A stretch of 64,000 nucleotides of DNA from Stomoxys calcitrans (lineage: Eukaryota; Arthropoda; Insecta; Diptera; Muscidae), in NCBI RefSeq assembly GCF_963082655.1, contig NC_081553.1, forward strand, positions 153,246,941 to 153,310,940, written 5' to 3'. Position numbers and translations under genes: made by a program. Under the pieces are notes generated by a model. That model searched no databases and had not been told where the DNA came from. It saw only the letters and a program-made list of their open reading frames with translations. Positions 1-12,249 of this stretch are shown here, one piece after another; position 1 is the stretch's first letter; each line of letters opens with the position of its first letter.

Positions 1-1660
1 TTGTTAAGAGCCCCCTCGATGTCAATGCATACCGCCAGTGTGTACGTTTTAGCATCGAACGATTCTTGCAGGGCAGTCTCCACCGACATTCCCTTGACAT
101 AGGCATGATGTTTGTATTTGAACAGTTCGCTGGATGTCATGCTCTTTATCATGGTGTCCACAATACGTTCCATGGCTTTGAGTAGAAAGGACGTAAGGCT
201 TATGGGTCTGTAGGCCTTTGGTGTCGCATAACTTGCTTTGCCGGGCTTAGGTATCAACACCGCCCTTGCCTCCTGCCAGGCTTTCGGAAAGTACTAGGCA
301 CGCTGTGAAAATTTTGGCCAGACGAGGTGCCAGATAGTCTGCCTCTTTCTGTAGTAACGCCGGAAATATCCCATCAGGTCCGGGTGACTTAAATGGTTTG
401 AAGCTCCTCACGGATTCCTTCACCATAAATTCCGTTAATGTAAACCTTCGATCAACGTCATTATTCCAAGATTCAGGTGTCTTCGTGAGTCCCGTCGTAT
501 CCTGTGGAAAATGGATTTTCATCAAAAGCCTCAACATGTTCTCCGTTGTCTCTGCTCTCACTCTCATATCGTCTACTTAAGTTTCATTTTTTTTACATGG
601 GTTTTTGAGAGAAACTTTTTTATCTTGGCGGCGTCATTAACGCTATCTACCTGTTCGCAGAAAAGCTTTCAGGAAGTACGGTTTGGCGCTCTGGTAATCT
701 TATTGTATTCCTTGAGCCGTGTGTAATACACATCCCAATAAACTTCCGCTTTTTTACGACGTGCTCTGTTAATAAGTCAGCGGTCCTCTTTCCCAATATT
801 GCGAATCTCCCCGGTCATCTAGGGTTTTTATTGGGCTGATTTCCTTTCCCGAAGAGGACAACTATATTCGAAGAACCCTACCAGTGTAGTCGTAATCCTG
901 TTGACATTTTCATCAATGTCTTCTATGCTTGGACAATCTAAATTATCTTGCCCAAGTCTTCTTCTGAGTAGCCTTCCGAATTTTGTCCAGTTGGTCTTCA
1001 ACTTATTCCGGAACCTTATCGAATTCGGCGCCGTGCTATTCTAAACCTAATGTAGCGATGGTCAGAGAAAGAGTGTTCCATGGAGACCCTCCAATTCTGA
1101 ACCTCACCGATCAGATTTTCGGAACATATCGTCACATCTAATACCTCCTCCCTAATCCTATTAACAAAGGTGCCGGTGTTACCAATATTAAGTGTTATTA
1201 GTTCGTTAGTAATCAAGAACTCTACCAGGGCTTGGCCCCGCTTATTAGTGTTGGTGCTACCCTACGAAATGTGGTGAGTGTTCGCATCGCACCCTATTAG
1301 CACCTCGTTTCCTGTCTGTTTTGTTTTCCTCACCAGCTGTTGCAGCTCCGACGTTGGTGGCGGTGTCGGAGAGTCAAAAGGCAGATAAAGTGTTGTGTCT
1401 CACCACTGTAGCATCCGACGTTGACAACTCTGGGGAAAATATATAATTCAAATTTCTGTGACAAATAACGCAGGTCGGCCGAGGCGAATACCAGTGATAG
1501 CATAGAATAATTTGTAGTTGATATGGTTTAGTCCAGAGACTTTCTTCCGGGTCGTCGATGGCTCCTGAAATAAGGCAATATGAATCTTGCCCTTGCTGAT
1601 TTTCTCCATCAGAGCGTTTGTAGCAGTCTCGCTACGGTGGAGGTTTATCTGGTAAAGCTT
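1..1660 (-). mobile_element. LINE family A (LOA/R1-like), copy A1: ORF2 remnant
   Basis: This is ORF2 of a non-LTR retrotransposon that recurs throughout the window. In element order it shows apurinic-type endonuclease remains (about 1655 down to 1016, with SDHRYIRFR near 1045-1070), a linker, and the reverse-transcriptase fingers (247-567, with SFKPFKSPGPDG near 370-405). The palm then runs to motif A (CIDIEGAFN) at the left edge, so YADD, RNase H and the tail lie outside the window. The reading frame changes near 240 and again between 570 and 1016, with stops throughout, so the copy is dead. Its 5' end lies at the start of ORF2 (INLHR), so it is 5'-truncated and lacks ORF1. Assignment to LOA/R1 rests on the RNase H and CCHC regions seen in other copies. 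Confidence 0.9.
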
Positions 1661-1668
1661 CGTAACAG

Positions 1669-3830
1669 AATTTTTTTAAATTTTTATTACGACTTTGTTA
1701 CACTTATCTAGTAATTTTTAAATAATGTAAAGATATATAATATAAACTACAAACTTTAGCCTAGTTCGATTTCATGTTGTGGAAATAGTCCAGTAACTAC
1801 ATCCTAGTTTCTCCTCGGATTTATGGCCTCTAAGGGACTAGATCCATTGGTATAGTTTTTTGGAGTCTTCTGGTTACTGGATAGTTTCGAACAATATGTT
1901 TTAAGTTACAGTTAATGCGACTCTGTAGTTTGTTCGCATGTTTCAGGGCGTGGATGGATATTACTTTCGATATTGTCCTCAATTTAGAATATGTATTTTC
2001 TATTTTTACTCGAAAGTACCGGTCAGTTATGTATGACTCCAAGATTTCATAGTATTCCTTTGGAAGATCGTTGTGAAGTTTGGTTAAGAGCCCTTTATGC
2101 CAAAATTTTGTCAAATGCTTGTCCGACGTCTAAAAACACGGCAGAGCAGATGAGTTTATTTTCAATGGCTCTTTCGGCTACATCAACTATTCGGTGAACT
2201 TGTTGTATTGTTGAGTTATGATGTTATATTTCATGGTCAGATTTTCCAGGTTTCTTGATTACGATAACTTCTACAACTTTCCATTCTAATGGAACATGTT
2301 GTAGACGAAAACATGCATTTATTATAAACAAAAGGTTTTTTACAGCTATAGGTGGAAGTTTTTTAAATATTTTGCCGGTTATTAAGTCATAACGTGGAGA
2401 TTTCTTAGCAATCAGATCTTTGACGATGAGATTTTGTAGCTCTTTAAATGTCGCTGGTTTGATGACTTGTACATATGGTTTAAATATGTTGCTGGAATGA
2501 TTTGCAAACAATTCTACCTTTTCCTCGGTTTTTTTTTTATCCATAATCCATCTTCATTTTTAAGTGGTGGGATTGTTGGGGTAGCCTGATTTAATTGCCG
2601 CGTGACCTTCCATAGGTTGTAGTTAGTTTCTTTGGTTGCTGTTAGGTTTTCTAATGTTTAAGTATGTCAACAAGCCTGTTCAATATTCTTTTATTTTCTA
2701 TTGTTCTTTCTCTTTGCCATTTCTTTCTGGCATTTTTTTTTCGATAAAAGGTCAGTTATTACCTTCGGATAAGTATTAGCAGGGTTGGTATGACTTGTAG
2801 TAGGAGCTCTTTCCCATGCAGACGTTTGTATTGCGTTGATGAAGCTTGTCAAATCTTCATCAATTTGATTTTTGGTTCTAAGTGGAACCTCTAGTTAAAT
2901 TTTTTCTGACAGTATATATTTGAAAAAGTACCATTTAGTACGGTTATTGGAGAGAAAGCTTGGTGTTTTTTTTTTCACAAAATTATCACTGACTGCCATT
3001 ACCACTGCAGAATGATCGGATGATGATAATGCAGTTGTATTTTCAAGGTAAATAAAATTTTTAGGTATATTTTTAGTAACAAAGAAATCAATCAAGTCTG
3101 GAATTCGTTGCTCATTCGATGGCCAATAAGTAGACTCGTTTCCTAAAGTTGGTGTCCATTGGGTGTAGTTAATCTAGAACCCCAGACCTTAATTGTAGCA
3201 TTGAAATCTCCGCCTATATAAAGAGGTTTTGTTATCTTTTTAAAACTTCAATGTAGTGTTCGCTTTTAATGTTATGGCTTGGAGGTGATTATTTAGCACA
3301 TATTTTAAACATTTTATTATTTTTTAAGCTAACTGACACACATGCCATTTGAAACATCTCGATCTCTATTTTTTTCTCTTTATGATGATCAATATTATTT
3401 GTGATTATTACTGAGGCTCCTCGTCTCGGTCTTTAGGAAGGATGAACTGCATTGTAAATCTTATACCCTTTGACATTGACATGTGTATTTTTAGTCGTGT
3501 GGCTTTCTGAGATTAGTAATATATCTTTTGTGACCATTAAGAAAATATTCTATTTTAAAAAAATATTCTATACAGTTCCATGTTGTTATTCGCAGAGTAG
3601 CCATTACTGCGGGACTATATTTCGCGCGTTTATAATGATAGCGATTATTTTATCTATTAATTTTACATGTAATACTGCTTGATCATCCAAACGCTGATTA
3701 TTTTTTTTCCATATTTTTCAGAATTTCTTTTAACATCATTGCATTATCTGTTGTTTGTAGTCAAAACCTCTATAAACGTTTTTGGTTGCATATTTTGCAG
3801 GTTCATTCCTTGAAATGGTTGTAACAGAAA
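1669..3830 (-). mobile_element. Jockey-clade LINE, decayed
   Basis: A second, unrelated LINE on the minus strand. ORF2 starts near 3603 with MATLRITTWNC, the usual start of a Jockey endonuclease, followed by ISESH near 3520. The endonuclease C-terminus carries SSDHSAVV near 3000. The RT fingers show KKSPRYDLITGK and EWKVVEVIVIKKPGK (2224-2544), and more palm and thumb sequence reads from 2114 to 1830. ORF1 remains are visible upstream (about 3830-3606) and end just before the ORF2 ATG. Frameshifts and stops break every domain and no YxDD could be read. The coding remains stop near 1830, followed by AT-rich sequence and then copy A1. Confidence 0.85.
1830..3603 (-). pseudogene. Jockey-like ORF2 (endonuclease plus reverse transcriptase) pseudogene
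   Basis: The parent protein nicks DNA and reverse transcribes its own RNA at the nick. Readable pieces are the endonuclease start (from 3603), the endonuclease end (3095-2895, DFFVTKN then SSDHSAVV), the RT N-terminal part (2544-2224) and a later RT block (2114-1830). Intact Jockey ORF2 proteins are about 900 residues, and here about 590 codons of space remain in at least four frames. The segment between 2224 and 2114, which should hold motif A, is badly eroded. The ATG at 3603 was chosen because the WN motif of the endonuclease follows at the usual distance. Confidence 0.8.
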
Positions 3831-4369
3831 TTAAATCTTACATTGTATCAATGAAATTTGTCATGGATTTTGAGCCAACATAGGCCCTCATTGCATAAAT
3901 GACTAAAGTGAAATTAATGAAATATGTTCATTATTGCAATGATATATTTTCTTTGATACAGTGAAAAACGTTAATTTATGATATGAATATTTTTCCTTGG
4001 AGTAATGAACCATTTCATTAATGCAATGAAAAAGTTTCAATCTCAAAACCCACCACCTTTGATGGTTGTTGGGTTTTTTGTTTTCGTCCTTCGGCGCGAG
4101 CTTCTTTCTCTTTGTTCTTTTTATAACCTTGCTCTCTCTTTTTTGTCTGCCGTTCCCTCTACTTATTACTTCTCTACTCAACGATTGATTAATTTTGTGG
4201 TCAAAGTGATTTGAACTCATGATCTCATGTTTGGAAGTCTTCCACATATCCTCTAGCCTACCAACATTATTTCTGAATGATGAAATAACTCAATAAGCAT
4301 AACTAAACGGCAAAAAGTTTTTCAATTATATTATATTTAAAAATCTTGTAGAAACTACGAGAGAGTTTT
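3831..4369. other. Unassigned AT-rich interval
   Basis: No recognisable element. It contains short palindromic stretches built from TTTCATTAATGCAATGAAA-like sequence near 4010-4030, and a 114-codon minus-strand ORF (3903-4247) rich in Lys and His with no family signal. It probably marks old element sequence between the Jockey-like copy and a Helitron fragment. Confidence 0.4.
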
Positions 4370-4590
4370 ACCCAAAAAGGCACCAACAGACAATATGGGG
4401 CTCAAATTCAAAGTATTTAAGAATAGAGTTAGAATTTGACACCGAAATTTTGGGCCAACAATCTCAAGGGCCTCCAAACCTGATCGAAGGGAAATGTTAA
4501 CTATTTAAAAAAAATCTGATTCAAAATGAAAGGGTTTAAGGGGTAGAGTATGATCGTAAATTTCAAACATTTAACAATTGGCTGTGAGCC
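4370..4590 (+). repeat. Helitron internal-repeat fragment
   Basis: Shows two eroded copies of the about 125-bp unit found in the Helitrons of this window: an 'aatatggggctcaaat' start, an 'aagtatttaagaatagag' middle, then 'ttgggccaac'. A second partial unit runs to about 4555. No Helitron terminus is present, so it is an internal fragment. It abuts the Penelope fragment on its right. Confidence 0.65.
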
Positions 4591-4925
4591 CACCTTATAC
4601 CTTAGTATATAACTATCTCTTTTTGACTTGTGCTTTCTAACGATGTCCCAGTACATTTGCGAGAATTTGTCCGTGTCGGTATTGTAATGTAATCTCTTAT
4701 CTGGTGAGATGTTTGTAATGTGGAGCATCTCCAAGGTGTATCGTCTAAAAGGGGTTTTCTCTTCCAGAAATACATCTTAATTTTCAAAGTCCGGCTGGTG
4801 CCCTTTTCCATCGGTTTTTTCTCGATTTCTGGCCAGTTTTATGCGATGATTACTTGTCTTTAATTTTGATTTTGTTGTCCCTACATATGCCCTCTGGCAT
4901 AAATCATACTCGACTCCAATGTACT
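4591..4925 (-). pseudogene. Penelope-like element, GIY-YIG endonuclease C-terminal fragment
   Basis: Minus-strand frames read CQRAYVGTTKSKLKT (4904-4860), then SRTLKIKMYF, and MEMLHITNISPDKRL with NTDTDKFSQMYWD (4734-4630). This order matches the C-terminal part of Penelope-like element proteins, where a GIY-YIG nuclease domain follows the RT. It is clearly homologous to 8100-8367, which lies in the opposite orientation. Homology stops at about 4925, so nothing upstream of the nuclease core survives. Three frames are needed to read it. Confidence 0.8.
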
Positions 4926-5180
4926 CTACAATCAAAAATAAATACAACCATCACACTAACAAAACAATTAATCTACACACAAAGCAGAACATATTCATAC
5001 CAAAATTTGGATCGAACACAACCAAACACATCCCTGAATGTTCTCTAAGAAAAATCACGCCATATATTGAAACTACGCATAACAGACACATTTACAAATT
5101 GCACCTCAAAATTCTCATGTGACCGATGATGTGTTAGGGAGAAAGCTACTATTAGATGACGAAAACTTAAAACTTTTCTT

Positions 5181-6930
5181 TAGGTAAGGCTGAAAAGAGA
5201 ATGCGGATATTAATCGCCCCATGCCACCATGGACATACATCTAAGCCAGTAATCGTTTTGTTGTGTGCTCTAAATAGTAAAAAGTAAACTCGAAAAAAAA
5301 ATTTTAAGTTAGGTATTCTGTTGGTTCATGCTTGGTATTGTGTCCCTACTTGACACAAAGTGAGCTCTTAGTCCTATGTCTCCCGTTATGATACCAAAAG
5401 CTATACTGACCTCCTTCTTACTTCCTTTCAGTAATAGCCTCGTTCCTCACAATACGGATCACCCCATAGTGTTAAATGCGCGTTCGTCGCCCACGCCCTT
5501 AAATCGGACTGCGTCGACCCGAAAGGCTTCGGGTTAACTAAGTTTATTGTCATCACTGCCAAATCGTCTGTCCTTTCATTCCCCCTTACTTCGTTATGGC
5601 CCGGCATCCAACCCTTTGCATGGTCCTTATGTTGCACTTTTCCTCCATAGCAGTCCACCGAACTACTGAGGCGTAAGTAAGAATTGGTCGAATAACGCTC
5701 CTGTAGAGCCAGATGACTATCATCGGATTCAGGCCCCATTTCGAGAGTACGGCCATAGTGCCCAACACCTGCGCGCCTTCTCCGTACGCTCCTGAATATG
5801 ACACTTCCAATTAAATTCCTATCCAAGATCATTCCTTAGTATTTGACCATGTAAGAAATCGAAACGTGGTGCGACAAATTGGCCCGCCTGCGTCTTCCTC
5901 GTGAACAGGCAAGTTCAGTCTTCTTTGGGTTAACATTGCCATATGCAAGACCCTTCTGAATAGTTGGTTCGGATCCTTACTCCTTAAAAGTATTATAACA
6001 TCGTCTGCATAGCAGATGGGTCCAAATCCTTCCTCAGCATCATCTGTAGTAGGTTATTTATGGTGGTCACCCAAAGGAATGACGATAAAATGCCCCCCTG
6101 TGGCGTGCCCTGTGCCACTTTCTCCCTTATATTTATACCAGGGACCCGCAATTTATCCACCTGTTCCTTGGCTTGTGGTTTATCCAGTCTCTAAGGACCC
6201 AGTCCTACAGGTACTGTTCTAAGGATTGGATCAGTGTGTCGGTCCGCACATTGTTAAAAGCCCCCTCAATGTCAATGCAAACCGCCAAAGTGTACGTCTT
6301 AGCATCGAAGGATTCTTCCATTTTTTGTACAACCTTATGCAGGGCAGTCTCCACCGACCTTCCCTTGACATAGGCATGCCGTTTGTATTTAAGTCCTAGA
6401 CACGCTGTGAAAATAGTGGCCAAATCAGGCGTCAGATAGTCGGCCTCTATTTATTTATCGTAACGCCGGAAATATTCCTTCATGTTCGGGTGACTTAAAT
6501 GGTTTGAAACTCCTCAATGCTTCTTTTACCAATAATTCTGGTATGATTAACCTTCAATCAACCTCATTTCTCGAAGATTCCGGTGTCTCCGTGAGTCCCG
6601 TCGTATCCTGTGGAAAATGCGTTTGCATTAAAAGCCACAACAGATCCGCAGTTGTATCTGCTTTCATTCCCAAGTCGTCTGAAACGTTAGTTTCAGTTTG
6701 GACATGGGGTTTTAAGGGAAACTTTTTCATCATGGCGGCGTCATAATCGCTATCGACCAGGTCGCTGAGAAGCTTCCAGGAGGCACGTTTTGACGCTCTG
6801 GTAATCTTATTGCATTCCTGAAGCCGTGTGTAATACACATCCAAATATACTTCCGCTTTTTTACAACGTACTCTGTTATAAAGTCTGCGGACCTCTTTCC
6901 CAATGTTACGAATCTCTCCCATCAAAGCCA
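5181..6930 (-). mobile_element. LINE family A, copy A2 (RT with intact YADD, RNase H, tail)
   Basis: A family A copy whose 3' tail is at 5181 (degenerate TAGGTAAGGCTGAAAAG) and whose 5' truncation is near 6930. It keeps the RT upstream region (6931-6554), motif A CIDIEGAFNNVR (about 6290-6240), motif B VAQGTPQGG (about 6110) and CYADDV, with the YADD codons at 6000-6011. It is the only copy here with an undamaged catalytic tetrad. Relative to other copies it lacks about 150 bp between ATIFTACLGL and KYKRHAYVKG (near 6385), and most of its RNase H. It is not functional. Confidence 0.9.
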
Positions 6931-7165
6931 CTCAGTATTTGTGCAAGAGCCGGTGCCGCCCAGACCTTTTACTGAGACTCTCCGCTTTACCGCTGATTGT
7001 CTGCAACTGCCTTTGCAGCTACTCCGTATGGAGCATTCCACTATCCGCAACATGTGTCTCGCAGCTAAGCTTCTCTTGTCAGCAATTAACACCACACAGA
7101 TCGGACCTCTATGTCGCAGCCTGTGTGGTGCTCACAACTATACCGTGCAGATTAAGGGGGAAAGA
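6931..7165. other. Unassigned interval between family A and Penelope
   Basis: A short, comparatively GC-rich stretch with an open plus-strand frame (6903-7220), a Cys- and Leu-rich translation and no family signal. It could be the 5' part of the Penelope element or an older insertion. Confidence 0.3.
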
Positions 7166-8367
7166 CTATCGCTGTGACAAAAAACGACTACAAGATAAAA
7201 ATGAATGGGATTTTAAATGATATGTTCCCATATATCGGCTCAAAAAGCATCCAACTACCAACCTTCAGAACACAAACAAACATTAGAGAAGAGTACATTG
7301 ATCACAAAATCATCCCTACCTCTCAAAATATATGGATTACCCAAGATACACAAGGAAGGGACGTCTTTACGGCCGATAAGCTCTTCAATTAAGTCGTCCT
7401 CCCTTGGACTGTCCAGATATTTAGCCGATATTTGGAAAAAAGGACAAAGGAAAAGGACAATATAATATTAATGACGCGATAGATCTAAAGGAGAAATTAA
7501 AATATATAGAAATAAGCGAAGATGAAGTTCTAATTTCGTTTGACTTAGTATCTTTGTTCCAGTCAACCTAAGAGTTGAAATCATAGACTAGAAATGGGAA
7601 GTACTAAACCAGAGCACGAATACATATATTTATGAAAATAATGAAGTTCTGCATATTAAGGATTCGAGATATTTTATGTACGTAGATACATTATACCGAC
7701 AACTGAAAGGCTTACCAATGGGATCCCCGACATCCACTGTAATGGCAGATATAGTCATGGAAGATTTGTTTAAAGCATCAAGACACTGACAAAGTATGTC
7801 GACGATTTGTTGTTGACAACATAAAAGGACGACATAAATAGATTGTTAGAAATATGAATTTCCTATAAAAACCATAACCGTTTCGGTACGGCGATGCAAC
7901 TAATGGAAGAAGATTAGAGAGAAAACACATCAAACGAAAAAGTACAAATCGATGATATTTGTACCAGGATTTTCCGGGAGGTTGAAGAACTCCGTTATAT
8001 ACATGAGGGACAAAATCGAATTAGCATTTAAGACCTGCAATACGAATAATTAGTTATTCAGCCAAACAAAATCTAAGGTAGTCAAAAACGACAAATCTAA
8101 TGTGGTGTACCGGATAATGTACATTGGAGTCGAGTCTGATTTATGCCAGAGGGCATATGTAGAGACAACCCAATCAAAATTAAGGACAAGTTAATCATCG
8201 CATAAAACTGACCAGAAATCGAGAAAAAAAAACCGATGGAACAAAGAACTGCACTAGCCACCCACTGTGCGATCACATGACACCAGCCGGACTTTGAAAA
8301 TTTGGATGTATTGGTGGTAGCGAAAAACCTTTTAGATGGTACACTTTGGAGATGCTCCACATTACAG
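7166..8367 (+). mobile_element. Penelope-like element: RT core plus GIY-YIG nuclease, decayed
   Basis: Penelope-like elements encode an RT related to telomerase, most with a C-terminal GIY-YIG nuclease. Plus-strand frames show, in order: YGLPKIHKEG and LRPISSS (7331-7390); VLISFDLVSLF (about 7530-7560); QLKGLPMGSP and MADIVMEDLF (7700-7775); KYVDDLLL with the YVDD codons intact (7795-7806); NVVYRI (8099-8116), the start of the GIY-YIG domain; AYVETT (8149-8166); and a degenerate nuclease tail to 8367. The stretch before NVVYRI (LAFKTC, then SQTKSK) also fits the family. At least six frame changes or stops show it is dead. It joins a 5'-truncated Helitron at about 8368. Confidence 0.88.
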
Positions 8368-9776
8368 TACCCTAAAAATAAAAAATTGGTATCCAAATTT
8401 CGGATAAGGTCACTAGAAGGCGGTCCCCACCCCCACTTAAAACCTACCAAATATATATTTAGACCAATCACAATATGGGACTCGAATGAAAGGTATTAAG
8501 GATAAGAAAACGTATCTGGTACCCAATTGTCGGACCAAGAGTTAGGGGGATCACCGCAACCCCAAAACACCCCTAAATCGGACATATTTACCGACCATGG
8601 CAATATGGGACTCAAATGAAAGGTATTTCCGAGTAGAGTACTAATCTGATTTGGGAGCGGCTGTCCCTCCCAAAAACACCCCCAAAACAGGACAATTTTA
8701 TGACCATAGCAATATGGGACTCGAATGAAAAGTCTTTGGGAGTAAAGCAGGAATTTGATATCAATATCCCATGACACCACCCATATAGGGTGTATTTGCT
8801 TTGTATCTGATATCAAAATTCGGGACCAACTGTCTGGGGACTCCCCACCCCCATAACAACCCTCAAATGGGACAGATTTGCTCACCATGACAATTTGGGT
8901 ATTAAAGGGACTGGATAGTTTTTAGGGCCCATAACCGAAACCGGACATATTTGCTGACTCTTGCAATAAGGGGTTCAATGAAAGGTATTTGAGATTAGAA
9001 AACTAGTTTTATATCCATATTTTGAGGCCTTGCCAAAAAATTAGTTTGATATCCATATTTTGAGGCCAATGCCAATATGGGGTTCAAATAAATGGTATTT
9101 GAGAGTAAGGAACGACGCAGATATATTTCGGGGCTAAGTGATTGGGGGACCACCCACTCCCCAAAACACCCCTAATTCGAACATACCGACCACGTCAATA
9201 TGGGGCTCAAATAAATGTATTTCAGAGTTGAAAACGAATCTGATATCCAAATGTGGGACCATGTATTTTCCAAAACACCCCCCACCGCCTCTTTTCCAAA
9301 ACACCCCCCAAAAGAGTAAAAATTTTGGGCCAAGAGTTTGAGGACGCCTCATCTCATAAACTCCTCTTAAACCAATGGCAATATGGGGTTTAAATAAATT
9401 CTATTTGATCACGATTCTGATATTTTTTCAGGGCCACGTGTCTAGGGGACCACCTCACCCCCGAAAACACCCCCAAATCGGACATCATGACAATATCGGA
9501 CTGAAATAAAGACTTTTATGAATAGAGTTTGTCAAACACCCAAACGCTAATTACCCTTAACCCTCCGATCGAATTCATAGACCAGTAAAGATATTATAGA
9601 AGTCAGATAAAGGCACTTATATACTTATATTGTAAGTCAAGCGATATATATACACTATTTTCGTAGCATGGTATTTCACTAAAGGCTCTTTAATTGTCGA
9701 AGATACATATTCAAAGGATAATTTTGTTCCATGTAAAGTAAAAGAAGGTGAATCGGAGCGGGCCCGTTTCAGCTAG
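8368..9776 (+). mobile_element. Helitron family H, 5'-truncated copy with internal repeats
   Basis: Matches the interior and 3' end of the better preserved Helitron at 46528-48440. It contains about nine eroded units of roughly 125 bp, each with 'caatatgggactcaaatgaa', then 'gagtag', 'ctgatatc', 'gggacca' and a C-rich 'ccccaaaacaccccc' block. The 3' end is GCGGGCCCG followed by CAGCTAG at 9771-9776, the CTRR terminus expected of Helitrons, and the next host base is T. There is no Rep/helicase coding, so it is non-autonomous. The 5' TC terminus is missing because the copy starts where Penelope ends. Confidence 0.8.
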
Positions 9777-9884
9777 TAAATAAATAAAGTTAAAATTTTA
9801 TTAAAAATACCCTAAATCCATTGGAGTTTAATTAAAAATAAGGACCACAAGCCGAACAAAAATTGAGTAATAAAAGGAACAGGT

Positions 9885-10755
9885 GAACTAAAATAAGTAA
9901 AACCTTGCTAAGTTCGGAGGGGCCGAATCTTATATACCTTCCACCATGGATCGCATTTGTCGAGTTCTTTCCCCGGTATCTTTTTTTAGACAAACATATG
10001 ATAAAAGAAAAGAATTGCTATGATATTGGGGCTATATCAAGTTATGGTCCGATTCGGACCATAATTGATTTAAATGTTAAAGACCATTGAATTAAAATTT
10101 GTTGTGTAAAATTCGATTCGGCCAATTCGAATAAAAATTGCGCTCTTTAGGGGCTCAAGAGATCGGTTTATATGGGAGCTGTATCAGGTTGTAGATCGAT
10201 TCAGACCATAATTGACACATATGTTGAAGATCATGAGAGAAGTCGTTGTACAAAATTTCAACCAAATCGGATAAGAATTGCGACCTCTAGAGGCTCAAGA
10301 AGTCAAGATCCTAGATCGGTTTATATGGGAGCTTTATCAGGTTATGGACCGATTTGAACCACATCAGTTGTTGTTAATCATAACGCAACACCTCATCTTA
10401 AATTTCAGCCAAATTGGTTAAGAATTGCGCCCTCTAGTGACTCAAGAATCAAGATCCAAGATCGGTTAAATAGCAGCTATACCAAAACATATACCGACAT
10501 GGCCCATTTACGACCCCAACCAACCTACACTAATAAGAAGTATTAGTGAAAATTTTCAAACGGCTAGCTTTACTCCTTCGAAAGTTAGCGTGCATTCGAC
10601 AGACAGACGGACGGTCATGGCTAGATCGACTTAAAAGAATATGATCGACTTAAGAATATGTATACTAAATGGGCTCTCAGAGGAATATTTCGAGGAGTTA
10701 CAAACAGAATGACGAAATTAGTATACCCCCATCCTATGGTGGAGGGTATAAAATC
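9885..10755 (+). repeat. DINE-1/Helentron-like element, about 150-bp internal repeats
   Basis: Begins with 'aagttcgg.ggggccgaatctt' and 'ataccttccaccatgg', then about four units of roughly 150 bp ('gatcggtttatatgg.agct', 'accgattt', 'caaatcggataagaattgcg', 'ctctagaggctcaagaagtc'). It ends with 'gacagacagacgg', 'gagttacaaacagaatgacg' and 'cctatggtggagggtata'. The first CCACCAT/TATACC motif and the last ATGGTGGAGGGTATA motif are inverted copies of each other, as in DINE-1/Helentron elements. There is no coding capacity. The family name is an inference. Confidence 0.75.
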
Positions 10756-10779
10756 AGAAAGTATAAAGTTTATTCTAGA

Positions 10780-11610
10780 TTTTAAAATTTATTAAATTTA
10801 CGATTCGCAGAGTTAATTGACTTCTTTATTAATTTCTGAATCTGTTAATATAGATAGCTTTATTGGTGCTTCTGAACTCATCTTACTTAACCTTACATGG
10901 TGATTTAGGCGAAGCCAGAGCCGCCACAATGCCAAAACACTTGGCGCCTATAGAATTTAGCCATAAACTTGCACAATACTCCTTGTTGTTGTTGATATTC
11001 TTCATGCGTGGGTAATTTTCAAACCTCAATATGTAGCTCCGGAATGATTCCTTTGATGTGTCCAACAACTCAAAATTCGGCACCAACGCAATATTTGTGC
11101 CCAATCCAGTTTGACTCGATGATGCTGTTGCGTTATTTGAGACTTTATCCAAAATTTTCTGCTGAATTTCAAACTTCGCAAATTGTAAGGCATACGTTGT
11201 ATTGTATTTTATTTTTGCTGCTTGAGATAAATGGCTCGATTTCCTGGTTCTCTGGTACTGTTGAAGTTACAATACCAAAGTTTTCCAGTCCCTGTAGAAC
11301 AGAAGGGTGTCAACACTTCAAAAAATGCCGTGTTCCCGACACCTTCAGTCAAAGAAGGCGCAAACCTGACATAAAGGCAAAACGCAATGGTATTAGGTCG
11401 ACATGGCATTCAGAGCTTCCCACGGGGCAATCCTCCTAGCTCCAAAGTTTATCCTGCGGAGGACACAGCCTGGTGCAAACAGGCCGAACCAACGCCGTAA
11501 ACCCGAACTTCAGAGAAAATGACGAGTTCGCTCAGTCGAGACAGATTCCTGAAAATATCCAGATAACATTTCCTTATGAAGTTTAGATGTGTTCCTATTC
11601 TTTGTGCTAA
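10780..11610 (-). pseudogene. Gypsy-type gag fragment (a second gypsy family)
   Basis: The minus-strand frame at 11152-10883 begins MDKVSNNATASSSQ and continues with FRSYILRFENY, NNKEYCASLWLNSIGAK and VAALASPKSP. That is the pattern of the N-terminal Gag domain of K02A2.6-like gypsy elements (a short helical domain with the Leu-Leu-x-x-Ile/Val-Gly signature). It is cut at about 10790 by a Helentron-like copy. The 450 bp upstream (to 11610) reads as leader-like sequence without a clear frame. There is no zinc knuckle, protease or RT here. It is unlike the gag of the gypsy element at 15.7-27 kb. Confidence 0.6.
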
Positions 11611-11619
11611 AAGTGAATA

Positions 11620-12249
11620 AAAAAACAAGTAAGAGTGTACTTAGTTCCGCCGGGCCGAATCTGAAATATACCCTCCACCATGGATCGCATTTGTCGAGTT
11701 CTTTGCGCGGTATCTCTTTTTAGGCAAACAAAGAATAATGCTTAAGAATTGTTATGCTATTGGAGATATATGAAGTTATAGTCCGATTCGTACCGTAAGT
11801 AAATTGAATGCTGAAGACCATAGTAGAAGTCATTTAGTAATATTTCAGTCCATTCGGATAAGAATTGCGCCTTGTAAGGGCTCAAGAAACATAATCACGA
11901 GATCAGTTTATATGTATATAGCTGTATTGGACACGTATGTTGAAGGTCATATGGGAAGTCGATGTACAAAATTTAACAAAATCGGATAAGAATTGCGCTC
12001 TCTAGAGGCTCAAAAAGTCAAGATCCCAGATCGGTTTATATGGCAGCTATATCAGGTTTTGTACCGATTTAAACCATACTAAGCACAGTTTTTGAAAATC
12101 ATAACACAACACTTCATGCACAATTTCAGCCAAATTGTATGAGAACTGCACCCTCTAGTGGGTAAAGAAGTCAAGATCCCAAGTCGGTTTATATGGCAGA
12201 AGAATCAGGTTATGGACCGATTTGAACCATATTTAACGCAGTTGTTGTA
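11620..12249 (+). repeat. DINE-1/Helentron-like element, 5' part
   Basis: A clear start at 11655-11690 (GCCGGGCCGAATCTGAAATA then TACCCTCCACCATGG), followed by the same 150-bp unit series as at 9.9 kb. The unit that starts near 12190 is cut within 'cagttgttg' by the family A fragment at 12250 and resumes at about 12673. Confidence 0.75.

Noticed and set aside
3903..4247. Lys/His-rich 114-codon minus-strand frame as a small gene
   Set aside because: No start context, no family resemblance and low-complexity composition typical of AT-rich DNA.
6903..7220. 105-codon Cys-rich plus-strand frame as a secreted peptide
   Set aside because: No signal peptide, and it overlaps the family A 5' junction and the Penelope start.
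8480..9540. Regularly spaced repeats resembling a CRISPR array
   Set aside because: Units are about 125 bp, degenerate, without constant spacers, and end in a Helitron terminus. The genome is eukaryotic.
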